From Cellulomonas sp. JH27-2 (GTDB lineage Bacteria > Actinomycetota > Actinomycetes > Actinomycetales > Cellulomonadaceae), in the NCBI RefSeq assembly GCF_014837175.1, contig NZ_JACYFR010000001.1, positions 186,001-250,000 of the forward strand: a stretch of DNA of 64,000 bases. The letters run 5' to 3'. Position 1 is the first letter of the stretch, and every line of letters starts with the position of its first letter. The notes under the pieces were generated by a model, which ran no database searches, had not been told where the DNA came from, and was given only the letters and a program-made list of their open reading frames with translations. Below, in pieces: positions 49,572 through 58,275 of this stretch. Position numbers and translations under genes: made by a program.

Positions 49572-50314
49572 GTGCCGACGACCCCCGCCAGCCACGGGTA
49601 GGAGCCGACGTCCGTCGCGACGTGCGCGTCGGAGGCGGCGACGAGCGCGACGCCGGCCGCCGACCACCGCGCCCGCACCCGCGGGCCCGGGCAGCGCCAC
49701 TTCTCGTTGACCTCGACGAACGTGCCGGTCTCGACCGCCGCCCGGGCGAACGCGTCGAGGAGCTCGTCGCTGACGTCGTCGTCGGACAGGCCGATCTTGG
49801 GCAGCAAGGAGAACGGGTGCGCGACCTGCGCGCGGCCGACGGCCCGCATGGCGCGCGCGGTGGCGGTGACCAGCATCTCGACCGCGTCGGCCGACGACAG
49901 CCCCGCGGCCAGGTGCTCCTGGGTGACGCGCGGGCTCCACGGGCCGTCCGGGCCGGGGAACTGGTGGTCGGCCAGCAGGACGCGGTCCACGCCGGTGGAC
50001 GAGCCCACCGCGGCGAGCACCTCGGGCGGCGCGTCGACCGCACCGGAGGCGTCCCAGATCTTGGCCTCCACCCCCGTCACGACGGTCAGCCCGTCGACGC
50101 GGGGCAACGCCGCGACGGCGGCCAGGAAGTCCGGCACGTACGTGGTCGAGGCGCGCACGTGGTCGACCATGCGCACGGTCATCAGACCGGCGGCGTGCGC
50201 CGCCTCGAGATTCTCCCGCGGTGTGCTGACCGCGTCGTCGGAGAACGTGGAGTGGACGTGATGGTCGCCGCGCAGGTCGGGCCGCGGGGCCGCCGGCTGG
50301 TCCGGGCCCGTCAT
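49568..50314 (-). CDS. PHP-domain phosphoesterase
   Basis: Product of 248 residues. The first metal motif D-H-H-V-H-S-T-F-S-D-D-A, then M-V-D-H-V-R, G-V-E-A-K and the late A-S-D-A-H-V give the metal ligands of the PHP fold, as in histidinol-phosphate phosphatase and polymerase-linked PHP domains. The substrate is likely a small phosphate ester. It is encoded between the ATP-grasp ligase and glycosyltransferase with four-base overlaps on both sides, so a role in making or modifying the same product is likely. Confidence 0.9.
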   Translation of the reverse strand: MTGPDQPAAPRPDLRGDHHVHSTFSDDAVSTPRENLEAAHAAGLMTVRMVDHVRASTTYVPDFLAAVAALPRVDGLTVVTGVEAKIWDASGAVDAPPEVLAAVGSSTGVDRVLLADHQFPGPDGPWSPRVTQEHLAAGLSSADAVEMLVTATARAMRAVGRAQVAHPFSLLPKIGLSDDDVSDELLDAFARAAVETGTFVEVNEKWRCPGPRVRARWSAAGVALVAASDAHVATDVGSYPWLAGVVGT

Positions 50315-51276
50315 GGCGCCGGCAGCACCTGGTCGACGGGCATGAACACGTCCTCGAGGTAGCGGACGTTGGCGATCTCGACGAAGTCCATGACCTGCGG
50401 GACCGGCCGGGACAGGACGGCGTCGAGGGTGATCGACGGCATGTCGACACCCGCCGCGATCGTCAGGGGCATCGCCCCCGGGAAGCGCGGGTTGACCTCC
50501 AGCAGGGCGGGGACCCCGTCCTTGTCGCGCTTGAGCTGCACGTTCGCGACGGTCGTCAGGCCGATGGCCTTCGCGACTGCCGTCGCGGTCGCGATCAGCT
50601 CGTCGTCGTGCACGGTGACACCGGCCACGGCCACGCCCGAGTCGACGCGCAGCCGCGCCCGCGGCACGGCGGCGATGATCCGACCGTCGAGGCCTGCGAG
50701 CACGTCCACCGAGTACTCGTCACCGGGCAGCAGCTCCTGGACCAGCAGGTCCTCGTCCGCGTGCACGGCGTCGAGCTCGGCCTGCGACTCGACCACCCGG
50801 ACGCCGCGGGACCCGGCACCACGGCGCGGCTTGACGATCACGGGGAAGTCCCAGCCGCTGACGGCCTGCGGCGTGCCGAGCAGCTCGGTGCGCGGGACGC
50901 GGCACGTGCGGGCGCACGCCCGGGCCAGGGCAAGCTTGTCGAGGCAGGTCTCGAGCGTCCGCAGGGACGGCGACGCCAGCAGGGTCCCGCCGTCGTGCAG
51001 GCGGTCGCGCTCGGCCGCGATCCGCGGCAGCTCGACGTCGACCGTCGGGAACAGGACGTCCACCCGGTCGGCGGCGCACATGGCCAGGACCACGTCGACG
51101 AAGTCGTCGGCCAGGCCGGCCGGCACCAGGCGGCGGTGCTCCGCGTCCACCAGGTAGAGCCCGCTGGCCCAACGGTCCATGTCCGCGGCGATCACCTCCA
51201 CGTCGCCGCGCCGCAGCAGCGAGCGGATGATCGCGATGCCCGCGGGTCCGCCAGCGCCGGTGACGAGCACCCTCAT
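50311..51276 (-). CDS. ATP-grasp ligase
   Basis: Product of 321 residues. A Rossmann-like N-terminus (V-L-V-T-G-A-G-G-P-A-G-I) leads to the ATP-grasp core: F-P-V-I-V-K-P-R-R-G-A-G-S-R-G-V, L-V-Q-E-L-L-P-G-D-E-Y-S-V-D, and the metal site L-L-E-V-N-P-R-F-P-G-A. The arrangement resembles carbamoyl-phosphate-synthase-like peptide or amino-acid ligases. It probably joins a carboxylate to an amine with ATP. Substrates unknown. Four-base overlaps with both neighbours. Confidence 0.92.
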   Translation of the reverse strand: MRVLVTGAGGPAGIAIIRSLLRRGDVEVIAADMDRWASGLYLVDAEHRRLVPAGLADDFVDVVLAMCAADRVDVLFPTVDVELPRIAAERDRLHDGGTLLASPSLRTLETCLDKLALARACARTCRVPRTELLGTPQAVSGWDFPVIVKPRRGAGSRGVRVVESQAELDAVHADEDLLVQELLPGDEYSVDVLAGLDGRIIAAVPRARLRVDSGVAVAGVTVHDDELIATATAVAKAIGLTTVANVQLKRDKDGVPALLEVNPRFPGAMPLTIAAGVDMPSITLDAVLSRPVPQVMDFVEIANVRYLEDVFMPVDQVLPAP

Positions 51277-52355
51277 CGATGACCTCCGTGCTGGTCGTCG
51301 GCCCGCTCGGCGTCCGCCGCGCGCAGGCCTGCGTTGTTCCCTGACCGGGTGATCATCGCAGCCGCGCGGACCATCTCCAGCGGCTCGACGGCGCCACCTG
51401 TCCCGAATCGTCCCCAGTACAGGGCGGTCGCGCGCACCAGCTCGGGAGCCATGTAGTCGCGGTGGGCCTGGGACGCGTACGCCGCGAGCATCTCGAGCTT
51501 CTTCTCGACGAAGCCGTCGACGGGCACGAAGCGCGAGGGACGGAAGTCGATGGTCGACGACGGGCTCTGGAACGCGCCGACGAACGGGATCCTGCGGGCC
51601 GCCACCTGCACGGCCTCGTGCACCGCCCGGTGGTCCTGGTGCCGGTCGTGCGACGAGTGCGTGTAGACGATCGTGGGCTGGACCAGCGCGATCGTCTCCT
51701 CGATCGCGGTGATGACACCGCCCGCGGGATCGATCCGTGTGTCGGGAAAGTCGTGCAGGAACAGCCGCGCGCCGATCACACCCGCCGAGGCGAGGGCCTC
51801 GTGCCGACGCACGTCGGCCTCGCCGCCGACGGCCCCGCCTGACAACGTCAGCACGACGACCGTGTCCCCCGAAGCGGCGTGGGCCGCGAGCGTGGCACCG
51901 ACGCCGATCTCGACGTCGTCGGGATGCGCACCGACGGCCAGCACGGTCTCGCCCTGCGACTGCGCCGCTCGGTTCGCGCGCCCCTGCAGCGCCAGCGCGG
52001 TGACGCGCTCGACGAGGGTCGCCGCGGGGACGGGCTTCACCAGGAACTCGTCGGCGTCCCGCCGCAGCGCCTCGACCGCGTAGTCGACGCTGGCGAAGGC
52101 GGTGGAGACGATCACGGGGACGCCGGGGGCCCGCGACCGCAGCTCGACGAGCAGGTCGAGCCCGCTCATGCCGGGCATCTGGATGTCGGTGAGGACGGCG
52201 TCGAACTGCGTCCGGTCCACCTCCGCGAGCGCGGACATGGCCTCGTGCACGACCGTGACGTCCATGCCGCCGCGGCGCTCGAGAACCGTGCGCACGAACT
52301 GCGCGGTGTCCACGTCGTCCTCGACGACGAGGACCGTGATCTGCTCGTCGGTCAC
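51273..52355 (-). CDS. Response-regulator receiver fused to PIG-L (LmbE) deacetylase
   Basis: Product of 360 residues. Residues 5-125 are a receiver with acidic pocket E-D-D, phospho-aspartate in L-T-D-I-Q-M-P-G-M-S-G, switch threonine in V-S-T-A and lysine in L-V-K-P-V, so it can be phosphorylated. After a short linker, residues 140-340 are a PIG-L deacetylase: A-V-G-A-H-P-D-D-V-E-I-G and S-H-D-R-H-Q-D-H-R-A-V-H, the zinc and catalytic residues. PIG-L enzymes remove acetyl from GlcNAc-type groups. No DNA-binding domain is present: phosphorylation should control enzyme activity. GTG 52355 is the chosen start; GTG 52361 is an alternative. First gene of the operon. Confidence 0.93.
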   Translation of the reverse strand: MTDEQITVLVVEDDVDTAQFVRTVLERRGGMDVTVVHEAMSALAEVDRTQFDAVLTDIQMPGMSGLDLLVELRSRAPGVPVIVSTAFASVDYAVEALRRDADEFLVKPVPAATLVERVTALALQGRANRAAQSQGETVLAVGAHPDDVEIGVGATLAAHAASGDTVVVLTLSGGAVGGEADVRRHEALASAGVIGARLFLHDFPDTRIDPAGGVITAIEETIALVQPTIVYTHSSHDRHQDHRAVHEAVQVAARRIPFVGAFQSPSSTIDFRPSRFVPVDGFVEKKLEMLAAYASQAHRDYMAPELVRATALYWGRFGTGGAVEPLEMVRAAAMITRSGNNAGLRAADAERADDQHGGHR

Positions 52356-52475
52356 TGCCACCTCACTTCCCTCCCCCAACGTATCGGCGCACGCGGGCGC
52401 GCGCCCAAGGAGGGGTCGAGGGTGATCGGTCACACAGGAATACCCACCGGCCCCTCCCTGTTGAGCGGGGCAGTA

Positions 52476-52489
52476 CATGCAAACGCATG
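52476..52489. promoter_or_regulatory. CATGC-aaac-GCATG inverted repeat before the monooxygenase gene
   Basis: A 5+4+5 inverted repeat 23 bases before the start of the luciferase-like monooxygenase. Possible operator; no regulator gene is adjacent. Confidence 0.35.
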
Positions 52490-52511
52490 AACTTCTGAGA
52501 TGAGGCGCGAC

Positions 52512-53687
52512 ATGCAGTTCGGGATCTTCTCCGTCGGTGACGTGACCACCGACCCCACCACCGGTCGCACGCCGGACGACACCGAACGCGTGCGCAGCAT
52601 GCTGACGATCGCGAAGCACGCCGACGAGGCGGGCCTCGACGTCTTCGCCACCGGCGAGCACCACAACCCGCCGTTCGTCCCCTCCTCGCCCACGACGATG
52701 CTCGGCTACCTGGCCGGTGTCACCAAGAACATCACCCTGTCGACGTCCACGACCCTCATCACCACCAACGACCCGGTGCGGCTGGCCGAGGAGTACGCGA
52801 TGCTCCAGGTGATCGCCGACGGGCGGATGGACCTCATGATGGGCCGCGGCAACACCGGCCCCGTGTACCCGTGGTTCGGGCAGGACATCCGCCAGGGCAT
52901 CCCGCTGGCGATCGAGAACTACGCCCTCCTGCGCCGCCTGTGGACCGAGGACGTCGTCGACTGGTCCGGCAAGTTCCGCACCCCGCTGCAGGGCTTCACC
53001 TCCACGCCACGCCCGCTCGACGGTGTGCCGCCGTTCGTCTGGCACGGCTCGATCCGCTCCCCCGAGATCGCCGAGCAGGCGGCCTACTACGGCGACGGCT
53101 TCTTCCACAACGCGATCTTCTGGCCCATGGAGCACACCGCGCAGATGGTGAACTTCTACCGCCAGCGCTTCGAGCACTACGGGCACGGCTCCGCCGACCA
53201 GGCGATCGTCGGGCTGGGCGGCCAGGTGTTCATGGATCGCGACAGCCAGCGCGCCGTGGACCGGTTCCGCCCGTACTTCGACGTCGCGCCGGTCTACGGG
53301 CACGGCCCGTCGCTCGAGGACTTCGCCGCGCAGACCCCGCTGACCGTCGGCTCGCCGCAGCAGGTCATCGACCGGTACGGGGCGTTCTACCAGCAGGTGG
53401 GCCACTACCAGCGCCAGCTGTTCCTCATGGACCACGCGGGCCTGCCGCTCAAGACCGTGCTGGAGCAGATCGACCTGCTGGCCGAGGAGGTCGTGCCCGT
53501 CCTTCGTCGGGAGGCCGAGGCCGTCCGCCCGGCCCACGTGCCGGCCGCACCGCCGTCGCACGCCGAGCGCGTGGCCGCAGCGCGCACCGCTGGCGAGGTG
53601 CACGAGCAGTCCGTCGCGGCGGCCGACCACTGGACCGGTCGCACGGCCGAGGACGACGTGGAAGCGGCGGACGCCGTCACGCGTTGA
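52512..53687 (+). CDS. Luciferase-like flavin monooxygenase (CE1758 type)
   Basis: Product of 391 residues, a TIM-barrel bacterial-luciferase-family protein. M-Q-F-G-I-F-S-V-G-D-V-T-T-D, D-V-F-A-T-G-E-H-H-N, and L-M-M-G-R-G-N-T-G-P-V-Y-P-W are the FMN-site patterns; a C-terminal extension is Ala/Glu rich. The motif set and the FMN reductase gene directly downstream match the CE1758/CE1759 pair known from Corynebacterium. Substrate unknown. ATG 52512 was preferred over ATG 52500, as TGAGG stands before it. Confidence 0.92.
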   Translation: MQFGIFSVGDVTTDPTTGRTPDDTERVRSMLTIAKHADEAGLDVFATGEHHNPPFVPSSPTTMLGYLAGVTKNITLSTSTTLITTNDPVRLAEEYAMLQVIADGRMDLMMGRGNTGPVYPWFGQDIRQGIPLAIENYALLRRLWTEDVVDWSGKFRTPLQGFTSTPRPLDGVPPFVWHGSIRSPEIAEQAAYYGDGFFHNAIFWPMEHTAQMVNFYRQRFEHYGHGSADQAIVGLGGQVFMDRDSQRAVDRFRPYFDVAPVYGHGPSLEDFAAQTPLTVGSPQQVIDRYGAFYQQVGHYQRQLFLMDHAGLPLKTVLEQIDLLAEEVVPVLRREAEAVRPAHVPAAPPSHAERVAAARTAGEVHEQSVAAADHWTGRTAEDDVEAADAVTR

Positions 53688-53736
53688 GCAGTTCCGTGGT
53701 GGGTGCAGACTTCTAGGCATGAAGGAAGAAGGAGCG

Positions 53737-54354
53737 ATGAGCGAACGCTCGATCGTCGTCATCTCGTCGGGGCTGTCCCAGCCCTCGTCGACGCGTCTGC
53801 TGGCCGACCGGCTGGCCGACGCGACCGTCGCGGAGCTCGCGGCCCGCGGCATCACCGCGAACGTGCGGACCGTGGAGCTGCGCGACCTGGCGCACGAGGT
53901 GGTCAACGCGATGCTGACCGGATTCGCGGCCGGTGACCTGGCCGCGGCCGTCGAGGCCGTCAAGGGGGCCGACGGCGTCATCGCCGTCACCCCGATCTTC
54001 TCCGCGTCCTATGCGGGGCTGTTCAAGTCGTTCGTCGACATCCTCGAGCCGGACGCGCTGGCCGGGGTGCCCGTGCTGCTGGGCGCGACCGGCGGCTCCG
54101 CCCGCCACTCGCTGGCCATCGACTACGCGCTGCGGCCGCTGTTCGGGTACCTGCGGGCCGACGTCCAGCCCACGGCCGTCTTCGCAGCGACCGACGACTG
54201 GGCCACGGCCGGCGGCGACCAGAGCCACCCGCTGCCCGCCCGCATCCGGCGCGCGGGCCGCGAGCTGGCCGAGACGGTCGCCGACCGAGAGCCGGCGGCT
54301 CCGACGGGCCTGTACGACGCGGTCCCGAGCTTCACGGACCTCCTCGGCGGCTGA
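53737..54354 (+). CDS. FMN reductase partner of the monooxygenase (CE1759 type)
   Basis: Product of 205 residues with a flavodoxin-like fold: V-V-I-S-S-G-L-S-Q-P-S-S-T-R-L-L phosphate loop at the N-terminus, T-P-I-F-S-A-S-Y-A-G-L-F-K-S-F-V and L-G-A-T-G-G-S-A-R-H. This is the NADPH-dependent FMN reductase/CE1759 family that supplies reduced FMN to the monooxygenase encoded 50 bases upstream. ATG 53737 was chosen for the AAGGAG five bases ahead. Confidence 0.93.
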   Translation: MSERSIVVISSGLSQPSSTRLLADRLADATVAELAARGITANVRTVELRDLAHEVVNAMLTGFAAGDLAAAVEAVKGADGVIAVTPIFSASYAGLFKSFVDILEPDALAGVPVLLGATGGSARHSLAIDYALRPLFGYLRADVQPTAVFAATDDWATAGGDQSHPLPARIRRAGRELAETVADREPAAPTGLYDAVPSFTDLLGG

Positions 54355-54368
54355 GCCCCCATCCCGAC

Positions 54369-54415
54369 GAATCAGTCGGTCCCACCCGCATCAGCCGGGT
54401 GCGACCGACCGATTC
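54369..54415 (+). terminator. Long hairpin after the FMN reductase gene
   Basis: 54369-54381 pairs with 54403-54415 (one mismatch) and the stem continues inside with 54383-54388 and 54396-54401. It separates the FMN reductase and thrE genes. Confidence 0.75.
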
Positions 54416-54486
54416 ACGTCTGAGCCGACTGATTCACGCAGGCCGGACCGTACGATCGGGGCAGCGGCACGACGAGGGGAGCACGG

Positions 54487-55917
54487 GTGACCGGTGCCGA
54501 ACGTCTGCGCCGCGCACTGCGCGCCCTGACGCACTCCCCCGACCCCGGCGAGGCGGCCGAGGAGCCCGCGCTGCCCGAGGTGCCGCGGGACCTGCCGCCG
54601 CTCATGCGCGAGCTGGGCGCGGCGCTGCTCTCGTCGGGCCAGTCGGTCGTCGACATCGAGGCACAGCTCGCCGCGGTCGCGGGCGCGTACGGCGCACACC
54701 AGGTGCGCGTCTTCGTCCTGCCCACGGGTGTGTTCCTGCAGGTGGACAGCACCGAGGGGACCGTCACCGACGTCACCGGGCCGCGCTCGGCGACCGACCT
54801 GCCCATGCACCAGGTGGGTGCGGTCGAGTCGCTGGTCCGACGGCTGTCGTCGGGCACCGCGGACCTGGCCCAGGCGCGCGTCGAGCTCCGCCGGGTCCTG
54901 GCCTCGCCCCCGCGGTTCGGGCCGATCTTCGTCGTGCTCGGCCACGCCCTGCTGACCCTCGGGTTCGGGCTCATCCTCTACCCGACGGTCGACGCGTTCC
55001 CGGTCTACATCGGCCTCGGCGCGCTCGTCGGCGTCCTGCGCCTGCTCGCGTCCCGCTGGCCGACGTTGGACAGCGTGCTGCCCGTCTTCGCGGCGTTCCT
55101 GGTCTCGATCGTGACGATCGAGTTCATCGCGCCGCACGTCGGCGGCAACGCGTTGCGTCTGCTCACACCGGCGCTGATCGCGTTCCTGCCGGGCATGATG
55201 CTGGCGGTCGCGGCCATCGAGCTGACCAGCAACCAAGTGGTCGCGGGAGCGAGCCGCATGGTCTACGGCATCGCCCAGCTGCTGCTGCTCGCGTTCGGCG
55301 TGGTGATCGCCATCAGCGTGACCGGCGCGTTCGAGACGTCCGACAAGACGACGCTCGCGCCGTGGTGGGCCGGGCTCGCCGGGGTGGTGATCGCCGCGAT
55401 CGGGTACCGGTACTTCGCCTCCACCCCGCCGGGTGCGTTCTGGTGGGTGCTGGGCGCCATGGTGGTCGCGTACTGCGCGCAGGCGGCCGGGAGCGCGCTG
55501 CTGACCACCGAGCTCGGCGGCTTCGTCGGTGCACTGTTCGTCGCACCGGTCGCCCAGGCGATCTCGCGCACGCGCAACGGCCCGCCCGCGGTCGTCGTGA
55601 CCCAGCCCGCCTTCTGGATGCTGGTGCCCGGCGCCCTCGGCTTCCGCAGCGTCTCCGAGCTGGCCACCGGCCAGTCGCTGGGTGTGACCGACATGATCAG
55701 CACCGGTATCGCGCTGTTCTCGATCGCGCTCGGCGTGCTGGTGGGCAGCGCGCTCACCGGTGACGCCCGGCGCATGCGGCAACGCATGGTCCGCGGGTCG
55801 GTCCGGCGGGGCGTGGCCGGTGATGCGCTCGACGGAGCAGCCGGAGGTGCGGCCGACGGAGTCGACATGGTCGACGACGCGGCCGGCGAGATCGGCGACT
55901 CCGAGTCGCAAGCCTGA
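54487..55917 (+). CDS. thrE: Threonine/serine exporter ThrE
   Basis: Product of 476 residues. The cytoplasmic N-terminal domain (30-160) contains L-M-R-E-L-G-A-A-L-L-S-S-G-Q-S-V and F-V-L-P-T-G-V-F of the ThrE N-domain; ten membrane helices follow from residue 160 to 430, including F-L-P-G-M-M-L-A-V-A-A-I-E-L-T-S-N-Q-V-V-A-G. The family exports threonine and serine in Corynebacterium. GTG start at 54487. The end of the gene overlaps a palindrome that probably controls the next gene. Confidence 0.92.
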   Translation: MTGAERLRRALRALTHSPDPGEAAEEPALPEVPRDLPPLMRELGAALLSSGQSVVDIEAQLAAVAGAYGAHQVRVFVLPTGVFLQVDSTEGTVTDVTGPRSATDLPMHQVGAVESLVRRLSSGTADLAQARVELRRVLASPPRFGPIFVVLGHALLTLGFGLILYPTVDAFPVYIGLGALVGVLRLLASRWPTLDSVLPVFAAFLVSIVTIEFIAPHVGGNALRLLTPALIAFLPGMMLAVAAIELTSNQVVAGASRMVYGIAQLLLLAFGVVIAISVTGAFETSDKTTLAPWWAGLAGVVIAAIGYRYFASTPPGAFWWVLGAMVVAYCAQAAGSALLTTELGGFVGALFVAPVAQAISRTRNGPPAVVVTQPAFWMLVPGALGFRSVSELATGQSLGVTDMISTGIALFSIALGVLVGSALTGDARRMRQRMVRGSVRRGVAGDALDGAAGGAADGVDMVDDAAGEIGDSESQA

Positions 55918-56000
55918 GGGAGCGTTCTCTCAGTTCAGCCCTTCCCGCTTGACAGCGGGTTTGTCCGGGTTCAGGGTATCCCCTCAGAGAGCGCTCCCTC
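55916..56000. promoter_or_regulatory. Promoter flanked by two CelR/CebR-like operators
   Basis: Two imperfect palindromes around GGGAGCG(T/C)TC, at 55916-55931 and 55985-56000, resemble the CebR/CelR operator TGGGAGCGCTCCCA. A TTGACA -35 box lies between them at 55949-55954, with a GGTATC-type -10 about 19 bases later. The pair could allow looping repression of the GH16 gene at 56062. The first overlaps the stop of thrE. LacI regulator 58383 is a candidate binder. Confidence 0.6.
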
Positions 56001-56061
56001 GCGCCCTCCGGCTCCACCTGATGCACAACCCACCCTGTCAATGACGACCCCTGGGGGAAGC

Positions 56062-58257
56062 ATGGCTCCCGTTCCACATCCCGCACCCGCCTCGTTCCCG
56101 GCCGGTGCAACCGGCGCCCCGTCCGGGCGCGCCGCGCGCGCCGCCGTCGCCGCCCTGGCGGCACTCGCGATGGTCCTGACGTTCGTCGCCGTCCGCGCCG
56201 ACACCGCGCACGCCGCGGCGGCGGTCGTGCTCTCGAAGGGCAAGCCCACCACCGCGTCGTCGGTGGAGAACGGCGGCACCGTCGCCGCCAACGCGACCGA
56301 CGGCGACGTCGGCACCCGCTGGTCCAGCGCCGCCGCCGACCCGCAGTGGCTGCAGGTGGACCTCGGTTCAACGCAGTCGATCAGCGAGGTCGACCTCACG
56401 TGGGAGACGGCGTACGCGTCGAAGTACACGATCCAGGTCTCCGGCGACGGGTCCACCTGGACCACCGTGTACACCGGTGCCCCGACGTCGGCGGCCAAGC
56501 AGGCGCTCGCCGTCAGCGCGTCCGGCCGCTACGTCCGCCTGAACGCCACGGCCCGCGCCACGCAGTACGGCGTCTCGCTGTGGGAGTTCGAGGTGCTCGG
56601 CACCTCGGCCCCCGCGGGTTCGTCCCTGCTGTCCAAGGGCCGGCCGACGACGGCCTCGTCGGCCGAGTCCGCCGCGACGCCCGCGTCGGCCGCGACCGAC
56701 GGTGACCTGGGCACCCGCTGGTCCAGCCAGTTCTCCGTGCCGCAGTGGATCGCCGTCGACCTCGGCTCAGCGAAGCCGCTCAGCCGCGTCGACCTGACAT
56801 GGGAGGCCGCCTACGCGACGAGCTACCAGGTGCAGACGTCGAACGACGGGAGCACGTGGACCACCCAGTCGACGCAGACGGCGTCGTCGGCCACCAAGCA
56901 GTCCGTCGCGCTCAACGCCACGGCCCGCTGGGTCCGCATCAACGCGACCGGGCGCGCCACCGGCTACGGCATCTCGCTGTGGGAGCTCGAGGTCTTCGGG
57001 ACGGACAGCACGACGACGCCGACGCCCACCACGACCCCGACCCCGACCCCGACGTCCACCCCGACCACCCCCGGCGGCGCCGTGCTCCTCAGCTACGGCA
57101 AGCCCGGCACGGCGTCGTCGAGCCAGGACGACGGCACCTGCTACCAGTGCACGCCGGACAAGGCGCTCGACGCCGATCCGGCCAGCCGCTGGGCCACCGC
57201 CAACCCCGGCGGCTGGACGGACGCCGGCTGGCTCCAGGTGGACCTGGGCGCCACGGCGCACGTGTCGCAGGTGGTGCTGCAGTGGGACCCGGCGTACGCG
57301 ACCGGCTACCAGGTCCAGGTCTCGGCCAACGGCTCGTCGTGGACCACCATCTACTCGACGACGACGGGCAAGGGCCTCAAGGAGACCTTGAACGTCTCGG
57401 GTGACGGCCGTTACGTGCGGCTCAACCTCACCAAGCGGTCCGGGCCGTACGGGTACTCGCTGTACGCGTTCGACGTCTACGGCACGGGCGGCAACCCGGT
57501 CCAGCCGCCGAGCACCAACCACCCGGCCCCCAACTTCACGCACCTGGCGTGGAGCGACGAGTTCAACGGCGCCGCCGGCTCCGGCCCGGACACGTCGAAG
57601 TGGACGGTCGATGCGGGGACCGGCCAGAACGGCGAGCAGCAGTACTACACGCCGTCGGGCAACCTGAACATGGACGGCCAGGGGCACCTGGTGATCGAGG
57701 CCCGCAAGCAGACGGCGGGCGGGCGCGACTACACGTCGGGCCGCATGAACACGTCGAACAAGTACATGTTCACGTACGGCCGCGTCGAGGCCCGGATCAA
57801 GGTGCCGACGGGTCAGGGCTACTGGCCGGCGTTCTGGATGATGGGCGCCGACTTCCTGACCGGGCGGCCGTGGCCCTACAACGGCGAGGTCGACATCATG
57901 GAGGTGCTCGGCAAGGACACCACCACGTCGTACTCCACGCTGCACGCGCCGGCCTACAACGGTGCGGGCGGCTACGGCGGGTCCTACAAGCTGCCGAACG
58001 GTGCGCCGCTGTCCGACGACTTCCACACCTGGGCCGCCGAGTGGGACGCCAGCGGGATCCGGTACTACCTGGACGACCGCCTGGTGTTCACGGCCGACAA
58101 GGCGACCGTCGAGTCGACGCGGGGGCCGTGGATCTACGACCACGACTTCTACGTGATCCTGAACCTGGCGGTGGGTGGTGACTGGCCTGGTCCCGTGGAC
58201 GCGACCACGCCGTTCCCGGCCAAGATGCTGGTGGACTACGTGCGCGTCTACCGCTGA
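56062..58257 (+). CDS. Secreted GH16 beta-1,3-glucanase with three F5/8 type C (CBM32-like) modules
   Basis: Product of 731 residues. A signal peptide spans residues 1-52 (A-H-A-A cleavage). Three discoidin-type modules follow at about 55-180, 188-318 and 345-488, each with the L-S-K-G-x-P-T-T-A-S-S start, D-G-D-x-G-T-R-W and W-L-Q-V-D-L-G patterns; a Pro-Thr linker precedes the third. The GH16 domain (495-731) has E-V-D-I-M-E-V-L-G with both catalytic glutamates, and the laminarinase feature of a methionine between them. It cuts beta-1,3-glucan of fungi or algae. The start was set at ATG 56062, with GGGGGA ahead; ATG 56041 is possible. Confidence 0.93.
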   Translation: MAPVPHPAPASFPAGATGAPSGRAARAAVAALAALAMVLTFVAVRADTAHAAAAVVLSKGKPTTASSVENGGTVAANATDGDVGTRWSSAAADPQWLQVDLGSTQSISEVDLTWETAYASKYTIQVSGDGSTWTTVYTGAPTSAAKQALAVSASGRYVRLNATARATQYGVSLWEFEVLGTSAPAGSSLLSKGRPTTASSAESAATPASAATDGDLGTRWSSQFSVPQWIAVDLGSAKPLSRVDLTWEAAYATSYQVQTSNDGSTWTTQSTQTASSATKQSVALNATARWVRINATGRATGYGISLWELEVFGTDSTTTPTPTTTPTPTPTSTPTTPGGAVLLSYGKPGTASSSQDDGTCYQCTPDKALDADPASRWATANPGGWTDAGWLQVDLGATAHVSQVVLQWDPAYATGYQVQVSANGSSWTTIYSTTTGKGLKETLNVSGDGRYVRLNLTKRSGPYGYSLYAFDVYGTGGNPVQPPSTNHPAPNFTHLAWSDEFNGAAGSGPDTSKWTVDAGTGQNGEQQYYTPSGNLNMDGQGHLVIEARKQTAGGRDYTSGRMNTSNKYMFTYGRVEARIKVPTGQGYWPAFWMMGADFLTGRPWPYNGEVDIMEVLGKDTTTSYSTLHAPAYNGAGGYGGSYKLPNGAPLSDDFHTWAAEWDASGIRYYLDDRLVFTADKATVESTRGPWIYDHDFYVILNLAVGGDWPGPVDATTPFPAKMLVDYVRVYR

Positions 58258-58275
58258 CGGACGATCACGCACAGC

